Shown: in pieces, positions 29,845-39,100 of the stretch
Layout of the letters: each line of letters starts with the position of its first letter
Position numbering within the stretch: the stretch's first letter is position 1
DNA from: Photobacterium sp. JCM 19050
GTDB lineage: Bacteria; Pseudomonadota; Gammaproteobacteria; Enterobacterales; Vibrionaceae
Assembly (NCBI GenBank): GCA_001310455.1
Contig: BAXG01000004.1
Span: 62,001 to 126,000, forward strand
DNA length: 64,000 nt
Direction of reading: 5' to 3'
The notes under the pieces: generated by a model
Seen by the model: the letters and a program-made list of their open reading frames with translations, nothing else
What the model was told of the DNA's origin: nothing
Databases searched by the model: none
Made by a program: the position numbers and the translations under genes

Positions 29845-30770
29845 ATGGAAATAATCGTTAACCCGCCGTCGCCTGTCCATGAGTTTCCGACTTTCTCGCA
29901 TGAGGCGCAAAACATGAACACCAGATATTTATCTCAACCCCTTTCTGATGACGAAAGATCTGACCTGCTGTTCAAAGGTGATGTCGCCGTATTTACCCGT
30001 GTTCCGGCGATGAAAGCGCTTATTCGGTTTACTGACAGCATGTTGAGATACTACCTTGATGGCAACAACCCAGTTACAGCGCATCAGGATATGCTGCCCG
30101 GTACATTTTTGAACCGCATAGGCGCAGCTCAGAGAGACATTCACAACAGCGATGAAGCCAAAAGCCTGTTTTTTGGGGTATTACGCCAATGTGGAACCGA
30201 TCTCGACGACACCTTTTACGATCACTTCGTGTTACGCGTAGTACCATGCCACCCTTCTTTTGAGGGAGCATGGAATTCCGCCATCGGACATCACAGGGAT
30301 ACGTGGGGCAGCAATATATACTGCCAGCAAAACTGGTGGGCACCAATCTATGGACTGGAGCCCGGGCGCAGTATCGCCTTGTACCCGGATTACTGGCGTA
30401 GGCCTTTGGCTAACACGTCCAGCAAATGGAGTTTCAAAGAGTTCCTGTCCCAGCGCTCAGCCGCGCCAAAAAATACGCGCTGTGCCTATCCATCGGTCCC
30501 TCAACCGACAGAGCCAGTGGATGAAACCAACCGGATCAGCATGGATGTTTCGCCAGGTGATGTGCTTTGTTTTTCCAGCGCGCACCTCCACGCCAGCCGA
30601 ATAAACCGAACCAGGGAGATCCGGTACAGCATCGAAATGCGAACCGTCAACCGGCTGGATCTACTCGAAGGCCGCCGGCTCCGAATGTGGACAATTCCGG
30701 CACGGAGCCGATGTATGGCTGGTTTAAAGGCGTAACAGATCATGCGCCGCTAACGCTCGAAGTGGCCTGA
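29845..30770 (+). CDS. Fe(II)/2-oxoglutarate-type dioxygenase, phytanoyl-CoA hydroxylase-like (C-terminal frameshift)
   Basis: About 308 residues after repair. GHHRDTWGSN gives the HxD iron ligands, and HLHASRINRTREIRYSIEMR the distal histidine and the 2-oxoglutarate-binding arginine of the double-stranded beta-helix dioxygenases. The frame shifts near 30678; adding one G gives RRAPNVDNSGTEPMYGWFKG and an end at 30770. It lies at the edge of the sugar island, and hydroxylation of an unusual small molecule is possible. Substrate unknown. Confidence 0.72.
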
Positions 30771-30803
30771 GACTAATATCGGTCACTCCTTCGGAACATG
30801 AAA

Positions 30804-30828
30804 AAGCCGGTCATCCACCGGCTTCATT
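30804..30828. terminator. bidirectional terminator between the dioxygenase and eda-like genes
   Basis: AAGCCGG and CCGGCTT pair across a seven-base loop, with A-rich sequence on one side and a T-run on the other, so it can serve both convergent genes. Confidence 0.8.
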
Positions 30829-30853
30829 TTAATCCATAGACATAAAAGGTATG

Positions 30854-31486
30854 TCACTTTGTGACGATAGTGACAGTTTCACGAATCCGCTCGCCAATCT
30901 CATCCCAGCGACCGTCGTCCATCAGTGCGGTATCCGTCAGCCAGGTACCACCGCAACACAGCACTCTGTCAACAGCAAGATAATCCTGTAAGTTGTCCGG
31001 TTTGATTCCGCCTGTGGGCATCAGTTGAATATCCCGGTAAGGCGCAAGCAGGGATTTCACCATAGGAATACCACCGGATGCTTCTGCCGGGAAAAACTTC
31101 AGGAGGGAATAACCCAGTTCCATCGCCTGCTCAATTTGGCTGGGGTTATTGATGCCGGGGATAAACGGCAGCCCTTTTTCCTTGCAGTAATTTGCGGTTG
31201 TCGGATTCAGTCCCGGCGCGACACCGAATTCCGCGCCGGCTTCAATAGCGCTGTCTATCTGCTGTTTTGTCAGCAGCGTCCCTGCCCCGACACAAAGCTC
31301 CGGCACGGCGGCTTTCATTGCTTTAATCGCGTCTGCTGCCACATCGGTGCGAAATGTCACCTCTGCCACTGGCAGACCATTTTCCACCAATGTATTTGCT
31401 AATGGAACGGCGTGTTCCACATGGTTAATTTGAATCACCGGCACAACTTTGCAACGGGTTAATAGTTCCAGAATTGTCTGTTCCAT
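30854..31486 (-). CDS. KDPG/KHG aldolase, Eda-like
   Basis: A 210-residue class I aldolase. PVAEVTFRT carries the catalytic glutamate and SLLKFFPAEASGG the Schiff-base lysine; LMPTGGIKPDN is the phosphate-binding end. The family splits 2-keto-3-deoxy-6-phosphogluconate to pyruvate and glyceraldehyde 3-phosphate, or 4-hydroxy-2-oxoglutarate to pyruvate and glyoxylate. Here it is the last gene of a minus-strand catabolic operon (cupin isomerase, SDH-like, hydroxyacid dehydrogenase, MBL hydrolase, regulator), so it probably produces pyruvate from the pathway's 2-keto-3-deoxy acid. Confidence 0.9.
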   Translation of the reverse strand: MEQTILELLTRCKVVPVIQINHVEHAVPLANTLVENGLPVAEVTFRTDVAADAIKAMKAAVPELCVGAGTLLTKQQIDSAIEAGAEFGVAPGLNPTTANYCKEKGLPFIPGINNPSQIEQAMELGYSLLKFFPAEASGGIPMVKSLLAPYRDIQLMPTGGIKPDNLQDYLAVDRVLCCGGTWLTDTALMDDGRWDEIGERIRETVTIVTK

Positions 31487-31531
31487 GACTGTCTCCTGCT
31501 GAATACATCCCTGGGAATACAGGACGAAAAT

Positions 31532-32425
31532 TTACTGGTTATTGGTGGTCCGAAAATGGGACAACCGCTCTTTCATATTCGATATACGGTCACGATGCGA
31601 CTGGTCGCGCCGCAGGGAAACACTGGTCGCCAGGATATCGATCACCACCAGCGCTGCGATGCGTGAGATGGTCGGAGTATACCTGTCCGTGTTCTCCAGC
31701 GTTTCGACTTCAATACAGAGGTCACTGTGCTCGCTCAGTTTTCCATGCCGCCCGGTAATACTTACCACAGTTGCACCGTGCGCCCGAGCCTCCTTCACTG
31801 TTTCAACCAGTGCATTGGTTTCCGCGTTATTGGAAATTGCCACCACCACATTGCCCGGAGACATCATTGACGCCGCAATAAACTGCTGGTGCGAGTCGGT
31901 GTGGGCATTACAAGGCACCCCAAACAAGGGAAATTTTTGCTGTGCGTCCAGTGCGACAATCCCGGAAGCGCCGAACCCGAAGAAATCGAGCTGCCGGGCA
32001 TTTACCAAAATCTCCACAGCTTTTTCCATGCTGTCGTCATCTATATGTTCCCGAGCCCAGTCAAGGCTGGTAAGGGTGAAGTCAAACAGCTTACGAGAAA
32101 TAACCGAGGTGTTATCGCCTTCCTGCAACGCCGAGTGTGTCGGCGTCACGCCGAGTGCCACGCTCTGCGCAAGGCGGATTTTCAGGTCCTGAAATCCGCT
32201 GCAACCCACAGCGGTCGCAAAACGCATTACCGTCGGTTCGCTGACACCGGCTCCTCTGGCGGTTTCCACCAACGTACTGCTTATTGCTTGCTTTGGGTTG
32301 GCGAGCACCCAATCGGCCACCTTGCGGTCTGATTTGCGCAGGTTGTCCAGCGAGCGGGTAATCATCTCGATAACGTTAGGTTGTTTTTGCTGCAAAGCCC
32401 GATTCCTCTTGGCATTTTTAGTCAC
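31532..32425 (-). CDS. RpiR/MurR-family transcriptional regulator
   Basis: A 297-residue regulator. The N-terminal helix-turn-helix includes VETARGAGVSEPTVMRFATAVG, and residues 130-270 are a sugar-isomerase (SIS) domain that binds phosphosugars (FFGFGASGIVALDAQQKF, VVAISNNAETNALVE). Such proteins repress or activate sugar catabolism in response to a phosphorylated intermediate. Its own start overlaps the end of the MBL gene by 4 bases. It is the likely reader of the palindrome found at 35999, 36135 and 43389. Confidence 0.88.
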   Translation of the reverse strand: MTKNAKRNRALQQKQPNVIEMITRSLDNLRKSDRKVADWVLANPKQAISSTLVETARGAGVSEPTVMRFATAVGCSGFQDLKIRLAQSVALGVTPTHSALQEGDNTSVISRKLFDFTLTSLDWAREHIDDDSMEKAVEILVNARQLDFFGFGASGIVALDAQQKFPLFGVPCNAHTDSHQQFIAASMMSPGNVVVAISNNAETNALVETVKEARAHGATVVSITGRHGKLSEHSDLCIEVETLENTDRYTPTISRIAALVVIDILATSVSLRRDQSHRDRISNMKERLSHFRTTNNQ

Positions 32426-33317
32426 TTCAAGCCCAGCCGGTATTCCCTGTTCAGCTCGGCAGGCCAGACCGAAATCATATCAGCCTTTTCAGTCGCATAG
32501 GCAGCGATGCGCTCAGGATTTTCAGTATTGAAATTAAATAAACCAACATGGTGCGCAACCATGTGGGGTATACCGGCTTCAATGCAGACATCAACCGCTT
32601 CTTCCAACGTGAAGTTGCCGGGAACACCGTGATTTTTCCGGTATTCATCCCGCCCATTAACCGGCAACAGCGCGATATCCGGCTTAAACCGATTTAGCCA
32701 GTCCTGCAGCAATGGATAGGGAATACAATCGCCGGAGTGCCAGAGTCGAAAAGAGCCTCCCGCCAATTTGATGTCGAAAATGTACCCGAGGTACACACTG
32801 TTACCAGCCGAATCTCGCTCTATCTCCTCATGGGCGGCCGGAATGGCATACAAATCTACACCGCCAGGCAGAGAGAGGGATTCTCCGTCTGTCATACCGG
32901 TGATTCTCTTTTCCGGTAATCCGCTTCGTTTCCGTGCTTCTGTCAACTCGGCGTGTGGTACAACGAGGTTCGCTGTCTCTTGCGAGGCACAATTAAACAG
33001 CGGCAAAAGCGTTCCCGGATCCATATGATCTGTATGGCGGTGTGTACAGAACACGGTCTCTACAGGTGGCAGTTTTTCTGCGGTGATAGGCGCATCCATC
33101 ATTCGGGTATGGGGGAATTGCGAGCCAAGTATTTCTCCGCCAGCGAATCGGAAAGGTATGGATCAATCAGCCAGAAACGCACGCCACAGGCAAAAATAAA
33201 CCCGGCCTGCCCCAGCCAGTACAGGCTTACCGCTTCAGGGGAGTGCGGGCGAGCCAGTTGCGCAGAAAGATCGCCCTCAAACAAGGCTGCTCGTACATCG
33301 ATGCGGCTTTCAGCCAT
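32422..33317 (-). CDS. metallo-beta-lactamase-fold hydrolase, UlaG-like (frameshifted)
   Basis: About 298 residues after repair of a G run at 33111-33115 that lost one base (restoring NSPHTRMMDAPI). FCTHRHTDHMDP is the HxHxDH metal motif, LWHSGDCIPYP and HMVAHHVGLFN provide further metal ligands, and the N-terminal SLYWLGQAGFIF is typical of UlaG (L-ascorbate 6-phosphate lactonase). A sugar-acid lactonase function would suit the oxidative catabolic context, but is inferred. Confidence 0.8.
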
Positions 33318-34254
33318 CAGATAATCCTTCTAACACTTCAAGCAATTGATCAACGGCAGACACCGTTGCCTTGTCTACACTCTCCCGGGTAAACCCGCCG
33401 ATATGGCTCGTGGCAATACATCGGGAATGCTGCCAGAGCGGATGCGGTTTCGGCGGCTCGGTCGGGAATACGTCCGCGCCATAAAGGGCGATTTTGTTAT
33501 TCAGCAAACCATTGTATACAGCGTTGTGATCCACTAAAGCCGCGCGCGCAGTGTTGATGACCACCACGCCATCTTTAAGGGTTTCTATGCTCTTACTGTC
33601 CAATACCGCTTTGCCATTCTGGGGAGCCGGGCAATGAAAGGTAATGATATCGGATGTTGACAGAAGTTCAGGCTGGCTGACAAAGGTGAGGTGATCCCCA
33701 AGAATCATCCTGCCTTTTAGCAAAGGGTCATAAGCTTTTACCCGGGCACCAAGCCCCGTCACCATTTGTGCTACCTGGCTGCCAATTGCCCCCATTCCGA
33801 TAACACCGACGGTTTTTCCCTGTATTTCCCTGCCTATCACCCGTGGCCAGTCGCCCTTTTTTACGCCGGCAGCTGTCTCTGGGATATGGCGCAACCCGGC
33901 CAGCATCATGGCAATCGCCAACTCGGCCACACCTCGTGCATTCGCGCCTTCCGCTTTTTTCAGTGCAATGCCTTTTTGCACCAGAGTTTCCATTGGCAGG
34001 TTGTCGATCCCCGTACCGTTACGGCTAATCACTTTGAGGCTGTCCGCAGCCTCCAGCACGCTGGCGCTGACCGGCTCAACACCGGCAAGCCAGCCCACAC
34101 AACCGGGTACAAGCTCCGTCAGTGTGGCTTCATCCGGTATAATACCGGGCTCACAGTAGACGACTTCGTACCCCCGCTCTGTCAGGTTACTGAAATAGGG
34201 GTGTCCGTCCCGGGAAAGGGAGCGGGGTGTAATCAGAATTTTGCCTTTGCTCAT
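33310..34254 (-). CDS. D-2-hydroxyacid dehydrogenase (SerA/PdxB-like)
   Basis: A 314-residue NAD-dependent dehydrogenase. GVIGMGAIGSQVAQ is the dinucleotide loop; INTARAALVDHNAV gives the substrate arginine, the FPTEPP region the acid, and SHIGGFTRESV the catalytic histidine. I chose ATG 34254, preceded by GAAGGGACATAC, over the longer frame, which would overlap the upstream gene by 110 bases. It oxidises or reduces a 2-hydroxy acid; phosphoglycerate itself is not demanded by the context. Confidence 0.86.
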   Translation of the reverse strand: MSKGKILITPRSLSRDGHPYFSNLTERGYEVVYCEPGIIPDEATLTELVPGCVGWLAGVEPVSASVLEAADSLKVISRNGTGIDNLPMETLVQKGIALKKAEGANARGVAELAIAMMLAGLRHIPETAAGVKKGDWPRVIGREIQGKTVGVIGMGAIGSQVAQMVTGLGARVKAYDPLLKGRMILGDHLTFVSQPELLSTSDIITFHCPAPQNGKAVLDSKSIETLKDGVVVINTARAALVDHNAVYNGLLNNKIALYGADVFPTEPPKPHPLWQHSRCIATSHIGGFTRESVDKATVSAVDQLLEVLEGLSDG

Positions 34255-34264
34255 GTATGTCCCT

Positions 34265-35236
34265 TCACCGTTTCTTGTTTTCTGGATTTGATTTTCCGGC
34301 GGTCGCCGCGATGTGGGAGATCTTTTCAAAACCCGGGCCGTTGACCGGAATATCCACATCAAACACCTCAGCAATTACCCGTGTCCAGCCATACAAGAAG
34401 TAGACCCAGCCATCATGAACAGCCAGGCGTTGCTGTGCTTGCTGCGTTTTAGCCTGATGCAGAAACGCCAACTCACCGCGATAGTTGAGCTCCCAGACCA
34501 CGGCATTATCAGGAAATACAGCCGCATCAGTCAGCGGGGAACCGGGACCGTCCTTCCCGAGGCCGGTTGCATTGATAACCAGTGATCCCCCGGGCAACCC
34601 GGCCAACACGTTGTCATTGGTGTCTGGCGCTGTCACCAACACATATTCGCAGGGAATGTCTATTTCGTATTGGCGATGAATCGACCGGATTTCATCCAGC
34701 CGCTCCCGGGATGTATCAGACACAATCACCTTGACCGGGCGGTTTGCTGCCCTGCAACTCTGGGTGAGATGCCACGTCAGGGCGATGGTTGAACCACCTG
34801 CTCCCATGGAAAACACAGCCCCGCCGGTTTGGGCAAAATGTTGTGGTGCCAGCAAGTGCTCCAATGCAAAACCGGATGTAACCGGGTCTTTTGCACTACA
34901 ACAAAATTTTCCGTCCCGCTTGGACAGGCAACTGGTCTCCCCCATCATTCCGGCGTGGAGGTCAATCTCATCAAAAAGATCATGGCAGGCATGGTAAAGG
35001 TCGATTTTGTGGGTGGTGACCAACGCTCCAACGGAAAGAGGGTCATGTTTGATAAAGGCGGTGACCTTGCGGTATTCAGACGCAGGGGCATGAATTGGCA
35101 GGTCGATTCCCTGAATTTCCACATCTCCCAATCCGAGAAACTCAGCCCAAGCCGGAAAAACATTCATGATTGAGCTTTGCCGCGTCGTCACCCCAATGAA
35201 GTAGAAGGTTTTCCTGGTTGCGGGTTGCAGTTCCAT
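34265..35236 (-). CDS. shikimate dehydrogenase-like protein
   Basis: A 323-residue protein of the shikimate/quinate dehydrogenase fold. SIMNVFPAWAEFLGLGDVEI occupies the substrate-binding N-terminal position, and GALVTTHKIDLY holds the lysine of the classical catalytic Lys-Asp pair. SMGAGGSTIALTWHL is the nucleotide loop. The active-site region differs from AroE (THK in place of PxK), and clustering with an aldolase and kinase points to a sugar acid or polyol substrate, not aromatic biosynthesis. Its ATG abuts the cupin isomerase stop. Confidence 0.78.
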   Translation of the reverse strand: MELQPATRKTFYFIGVTTRQSSIMNVFPAWAEFLGLGDVEIQGIDLPIHAPASEYRKVTAFIKHDPLSVGALVTTHKIDLYHACHDLFDEIDLHAGMMGETSCLSKRDGKFCCSAKDPVTSGFALEHLLAPQHFAQTGGAVFSMGAGGSTIALTWHLTQSCRAANRPVKVIVSDTSRERLDEIRSIHRQYEIDIPCEYVLVTAPDTNDNVLAGLPGGSLVINATGLGKDGPGSPLTDAAVFPDNAVVWELNYRGELAFLHQAKTQQAQQRLAVHDGWVYFLYGWTRVIAEVFDVDIPVNGPGFEKISHIAATAGKSNPENKKR

Positions 35237-35861
35237 TACCCGGCCTCCCCTAGCAGTTTTTTAATGTCATCCCGGTTTCGGGTTTGGTAAGCAGGGTTTT
35301 CCTCCAACGCCCAGCACCCTTTCCCATCATCCATCACACGGTGCTTCATCCCATTGGAGCGCGCGATAATGCCGTAATCCTGCCCGCTATCTGCGGGATA
35401 GCAAAAAAGCATCACAAAATCTTCATTGCCAATATTTACCGAACGGTGGATCCAGAATGGCGGCACGTAGCAAATATCATCCGGCCCGATTTCAATAACC
35501 CGGGTTTCTCCTGCGGGGGATTCCATCAGCATCAAACCTCGCCCTTTCTTTCCGATATAGACTTCCGGCCTGTCTGCGATACCGTGGATGTGCCCACGGG
35601 TCATAAAAAATTCTCGACCGACTTTACCGGGTACCATCCGGGTAACACCAAAAATTAGGTCCTGGCATCGGTTACCCGGGTGGTAGTCCGTCACTTCATA
35701 AACCACGCAGGCACCGCTCTCAACAGCCATTTTCCTGAATGATTCGCTGTCGGCATAAAGCCTTCCAAATCAGCGAAGGTTTTCTTATACCGCCGTTCGG
35801 TTCCCGCAAGCTGGCCGGCTTTGACGTCAATAAAGCAATGAACCGGATCAATTAGCGCCAT
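35236..35861 (-). CDS. cupin-type glucose-6-phosphate isomerase family protein (frameshifted)
   Basis: About 208 residues after repair of a missing T near 35757 that restores GFYADSESFRKMAVESG and a start at 35861 behind GGAGGGAAT. TRGHIHGIADRPEVYIG gives the HxH...E metal ligands, and PPFWIHRSVN the last histidine, as in the archaeal-type cupin phosphoglucose isomerases (PF06560). It interconverts an aldose and ketose phosphate or a related pair. First gene of the minus-strand catabolic operon, facing the SDR operon across the palindromic operator region. Confidence 0.8.
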
Positions 35862-35998
35862 ATTCCCTCCTGTGGATGGCGCAAGACTATGAAGACTGCC
35901 GCACCACCTTCCGTATTGTTTGTCGCTCTCGCGCACTTGTTCTGCACCTGGCACACTCTGCACTGCCAATATTCACGTAATCAGAGCACATCTCTATA

Positions 35999-36013
35999 AG
36001 TAGTAATACTACA
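35999..36013. promoter_or_regulatory. palindromic operator, copy 1
   Basis: AGTAGTAATACTACA contains the perfect palindrome GTAGTAATACTAC and lies upstream of the minus-strand operon starting with the cupin isomerase. It is related to the sites at 36135 and 43389. Confidence 0.65.
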
Positions 36014-36134
36014 TTTTAATCAAAGATCAAATATCAGTTGTTAGTATCATCCGTATAAAAACACCCTAAAAACCCGTTTCATCGACAAGATAAGTAAATA
36101 TTTTGTTAATTTGAGTATTGACAATAATATTAAA

Positions 36135-36149
36135 TGTACTAAAACTACA
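36135..36149. promoter_or_regulatory. palindromic operator, copy 2
   Basis: TGTACTAAAACTACA matches TGTAGTAATACTACA at 13 of 15 positions and lies 50-64 bases before the SDR start, so the divergent region carries one site for each operon. Confidence 0.6.
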
Positions 36150-36198
36150 TTTATCAACTTGAAGACTTTGCTCATATTTGTTGGTAAGGAACGGGCTT

Positions 36199-36948
36199 AT
36201 GGATGTCGTCAGCAATTTCAGTAGCGGACTTTTCAATGGGAAAACCGTGCTGATATCCGGTGGAACAAGCGGGATTGGGCTGGCTATTGCCAAGGGCTTC
36301 GCGCAATCCGGGGCAGATGTAATCGCGACAGGAAGCAGTGTGTCCCGTCTTGAATCGGCGAAAAACGCACTGTCCGGCACCTCAGCCAAAGTGGAAAAAA
36401 TGGATGTCCGCAACCTTGAAGAAATCAGAGGCATCGTGGGCAACCTTTCTTCATTGGATGTGTTGGTCAATTGCCAGGGTGTAGCAAAGCCGAATGATGA
36501 ATGGGACGAAGAAACCTTCCTTAATGTGATGGATATCAACCTCAGCAGCGTCATGCGAGTTACCCGCGAAGCGCATGGTTTGCTGGCGCAAAGCCGGGGT
36601 AATGTGGTCAATGTTGCCTCCATGCTCAGCTATCTGGCTGATGAGGCTGTCCCTGCCTACACCGCCAGTAAAACCGGTATTGTTGGGCTGACCCGTGCGT
36701 TGGCTCATAAGTACGGCAAGGAGGGAATCCGGGTAAATGCGATTGCACCCGGTTACCACAAAACGGATATGACCCGACCTCTTTGGTCGGTAGCAGAAAG
36801 TGAAGAAAAAATTGCACAGCGCGCTGCAATGAAACGTTGGGGTACCGTCGAAGATTTGGTTGGCCCGGTACTTTTTCTGGCGTCGGACGCTGCCGGGTTT
36901 GTCACCGGTATGGCCATGCCTGTAGACGGTGGTTACCACTCAGGTTAA
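36199..36948 (+). CDS. short-chain dehydrogenase/reductase (sugar or sugar-acid dehydrogenase)
   Basis: A 249-residue classical SDR. LISGGTSGIGLAIA is the cofactor loop, VLVNCQG the variant NNAG strand, and S...AYTASKTG the catalytic Ser-Tyr-Lys arrangement; the C-terminus ends VDGGYHSG as usual. The start is ATG 36199, preceded by AAGGA. It resembles gluconate and deoxygluconate dehydrogenases, and probably oxidises the imported carbohydrate. First gene of a plus-strand operon with the MalEFGK-type importer. Confidence 0.87.
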   Translation: MDVVSNFSSGLFNGKTVLISGGTSGIGLAIAKGFAQSGADVIATGSSVSRLESAKNALSGTSAKVEKMDVRNLEEIRGIVGNLSSLDVLVNCQGVAKPNDEWDEETFLNVMDINLSSVMRVTREAHGLLAQSRGNVVNVASMLSYLADEAVPAYTASKTGIVGLTRALAHKYGKEGIRVNAIAPGYHKTDMTRPLWSVAESEEKIAQRAAMKRWGTVEDLVGPVLFLASDAAGFVTGMAMPVDGGYHSG

Positions 36949-36998
36949 CCAACCAAGGCACTACCGGGAAAACACGACGAGACAGGGAGTTGTTGAGT

Positions 36999-37894
36999 AT
37001 GTCGATTCAGGTCAAGGGAAACCCACAAACAGATTCGGTGAAATACCTGTTTGTGTGGCCAGCATTCTTTGTCGTCATGTTGGTTACCCTGTTTCCTCTT
37101 ATCTATGCGCTGACGGTAAGTTTTCAGTCTGTCCGGCTGGTTCCACCGATGCCGGCGCGTTTTGTCGGGCTGGACAATTACCAGGATCTGATTGAATCCG
37201 CCCGATTCTGGCAATCCATCAGCACAACTGCCCTTATCGTTTTTGCCTCCGTTGCCATACAGTACGTAATCGGCTTTGCCCTTGCGGTAGCCATGCATGC
37301 CAAAGTCCCCGGAGAAAAACTGTTCCGGGTGGCATTCCTGCTTCCGATGTTTATGGCACCAATCGCCGTTGCTTTGGTCGCGCGTATGCTTTTCCACTCG
37401 GCTCTTGGGCCGATAAATGATTTTTTCAGCCTGTTTGGCTGGGAAAATCTGCCTTTCCTGACCCAAACCAGCTGGGCGCTGGGCGTGCTCGTCACCGTTG
37501 AAGTATGGCAGTGGACACCTTTTGTCACCCTGTTGATGCTGGCCGGGCTCCAGGGTTTGCCTGCCGACGTCTTTGAAGCCGCCGCACTGGAGGGGGCTTC
37601 CCACTGGCGGCGGTTTTGGGACATCACTTTCCCAATGTTGCTCCCGCTGTCTGTTGTTGTTGTTTTCATTCGTATTGTGGAAGGGTTCAAGATCATTGAC
37701 CCGGTTTACGTACTGACCGGCGGCGGGCCGGGAACCTCTACGGAGACCCTGACGCTGTTTGCTTACAACCAGGGCTTCAAGAAGTTTGACCTTGGCGAGG
37801 CGTCTGCCTGAGTTTTCTGTTCCTTATCGTCATTATCCTGTTTGGTACCTTGTATCTGGCAGCAGCCAAACCTGTGGTGGAGAAACGGACATGA
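36999..37894 (+). CDS. carbohydrate ABC transporter permease, MalF type (C-terminal frameshift)
   Basis: A six-helix CUT1 permease of about 298 residues after repair. FEAAALEGASHWRRFWDITFP is the EAA loop (shown in part: EAAALEGAS) and PVYVLTGGGPGTSTETL the typical following block. As read the frame stops in GEASA; one missing C near 37806 continues it as SALSFLFLIVIILFGTLYL to a stop at 37892-37894. That stop overlaps the next permease start as ATGA. Confidence 0.85.
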
Positions 37895-39022
37895 CGCAGT
37901 TGTCAGTAGATACACCGGACATGGCACAAAAAACGGGTGGCAAAGCAAATACCGGGAAAATGCAAAAACCCTTGCCGCGCAACCATCACCGCCAAGCCAA
38001 CCACCAGGGTGAAGCAAAGCGCCTGAAAGCGCTGGGGTTGTTGGGTTGCCTGATTTGGTTCGCTTTTCTGATGGCGCCCTTTTACTGGGTCTTTATTACT
38101 GCGTTTAAGCCGCCACAGGCCGTAAACAGCGGCGCTACTTACCTGCCGTTTATCGATTTTGTCCCTACCTTAGAAGCGTTCCGGGAGGCGTTTTCCGGAA
38201 TTCGCGGCGATTTCCTTGGCCCATTCTGGCACTCGACCTCTATTGCTCTGGTGTCGACGTTTCTCTCTGTCCTGCTTGGCTCTATGGCCGCCTACGGTAT
38301 CGCCCGGTTTACCTTCCGGATACGGTTACTTGCCGGTGTATTGTTTGCACTGATTGGCATCGGCGGGTTTGTGATTCTTCAGGAATACGCCGGGCTTGCG
38401 ATTCCTCAGGCGCTCTTGATTTCTCTGGCCGTAGCCTGTGTGGTGACCTTTTTTGCCAACCGGCTTAACCTGCCCGGTCCGGTGCTGGGCAACGACGACA
38501 TGACATTCTGGTTTGTCTCACAGCGGATGTTCCCGCCTATCGTGTCTGCATTTGCCCTCTACCTCTTTTATGCCGAACTCGGCAAACAGGGTATGCGAAT
38601 GCTCGACAGCTTTCCGGGGATGGTGATTGCCTATACGCCTTCGGCCTGCCACTGGCCGTCTGGCTGATGCGCGATTTCTTCCGCTCAATCCCTATCGAAG
38701 TTGAGGAAGCGGCGATGGTGGAAAACGTGCCCCGCATCCGGATTTTTTTTGACATCGTGCTGCCCATGTCTAAACCGGGGTTGATTGCCACCTCAATGAT
38801 CACCCTGGCCTTTATCTGGAACGAATTCTTGTTCGCGCTGCTGCTTACGTCATCACGCTGGCAAACGCTTCCCGTGGTACTGGCCGGACAGAATTCCAGC
38901 CGGGGGATGAATGGTGGGCGATTTCTGTCGCCACCCTGATTTCGGTGATTCCCATGATTGTGGTGGCGGCGCTGCTGGGGCGCTTGATGCGCTCCGGACT
39001 GCTGACCGGATCAATCAAATAG
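37891..39022 (+). CDS. carbohydrate ABC transporter permease, MalG type (two frameshifts)
   Basis: About 377 residues after repair, some 90 longer than a standard MalG. There is a polar, His/Lys-rich N-terminal tail of about 45 residues and an extra pair of hydrophobic segments (LLAGVLFALIGIGGFVI and ALLISLAVACVVTFF) inserted before SQRMFPPIVSAFALY. EVEEAAMVENVPRIRIF is the EAA loop. A missing G near 38637 (restoring YTAFGLPLAVWLM) and one at 38902-38906 (restoring RGDEWWAISVATL) break the frame. The enlarged form occurs in polyol-type importers. Confidence 0.82.
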
Positions 39023-39100
39023 AGACAGTGTTTACTCAACGCAAATGGATACGCGCAGGAAGCAGACGCTCCGAAGCGCCCTACAAAGAAGGAAGTGGAA

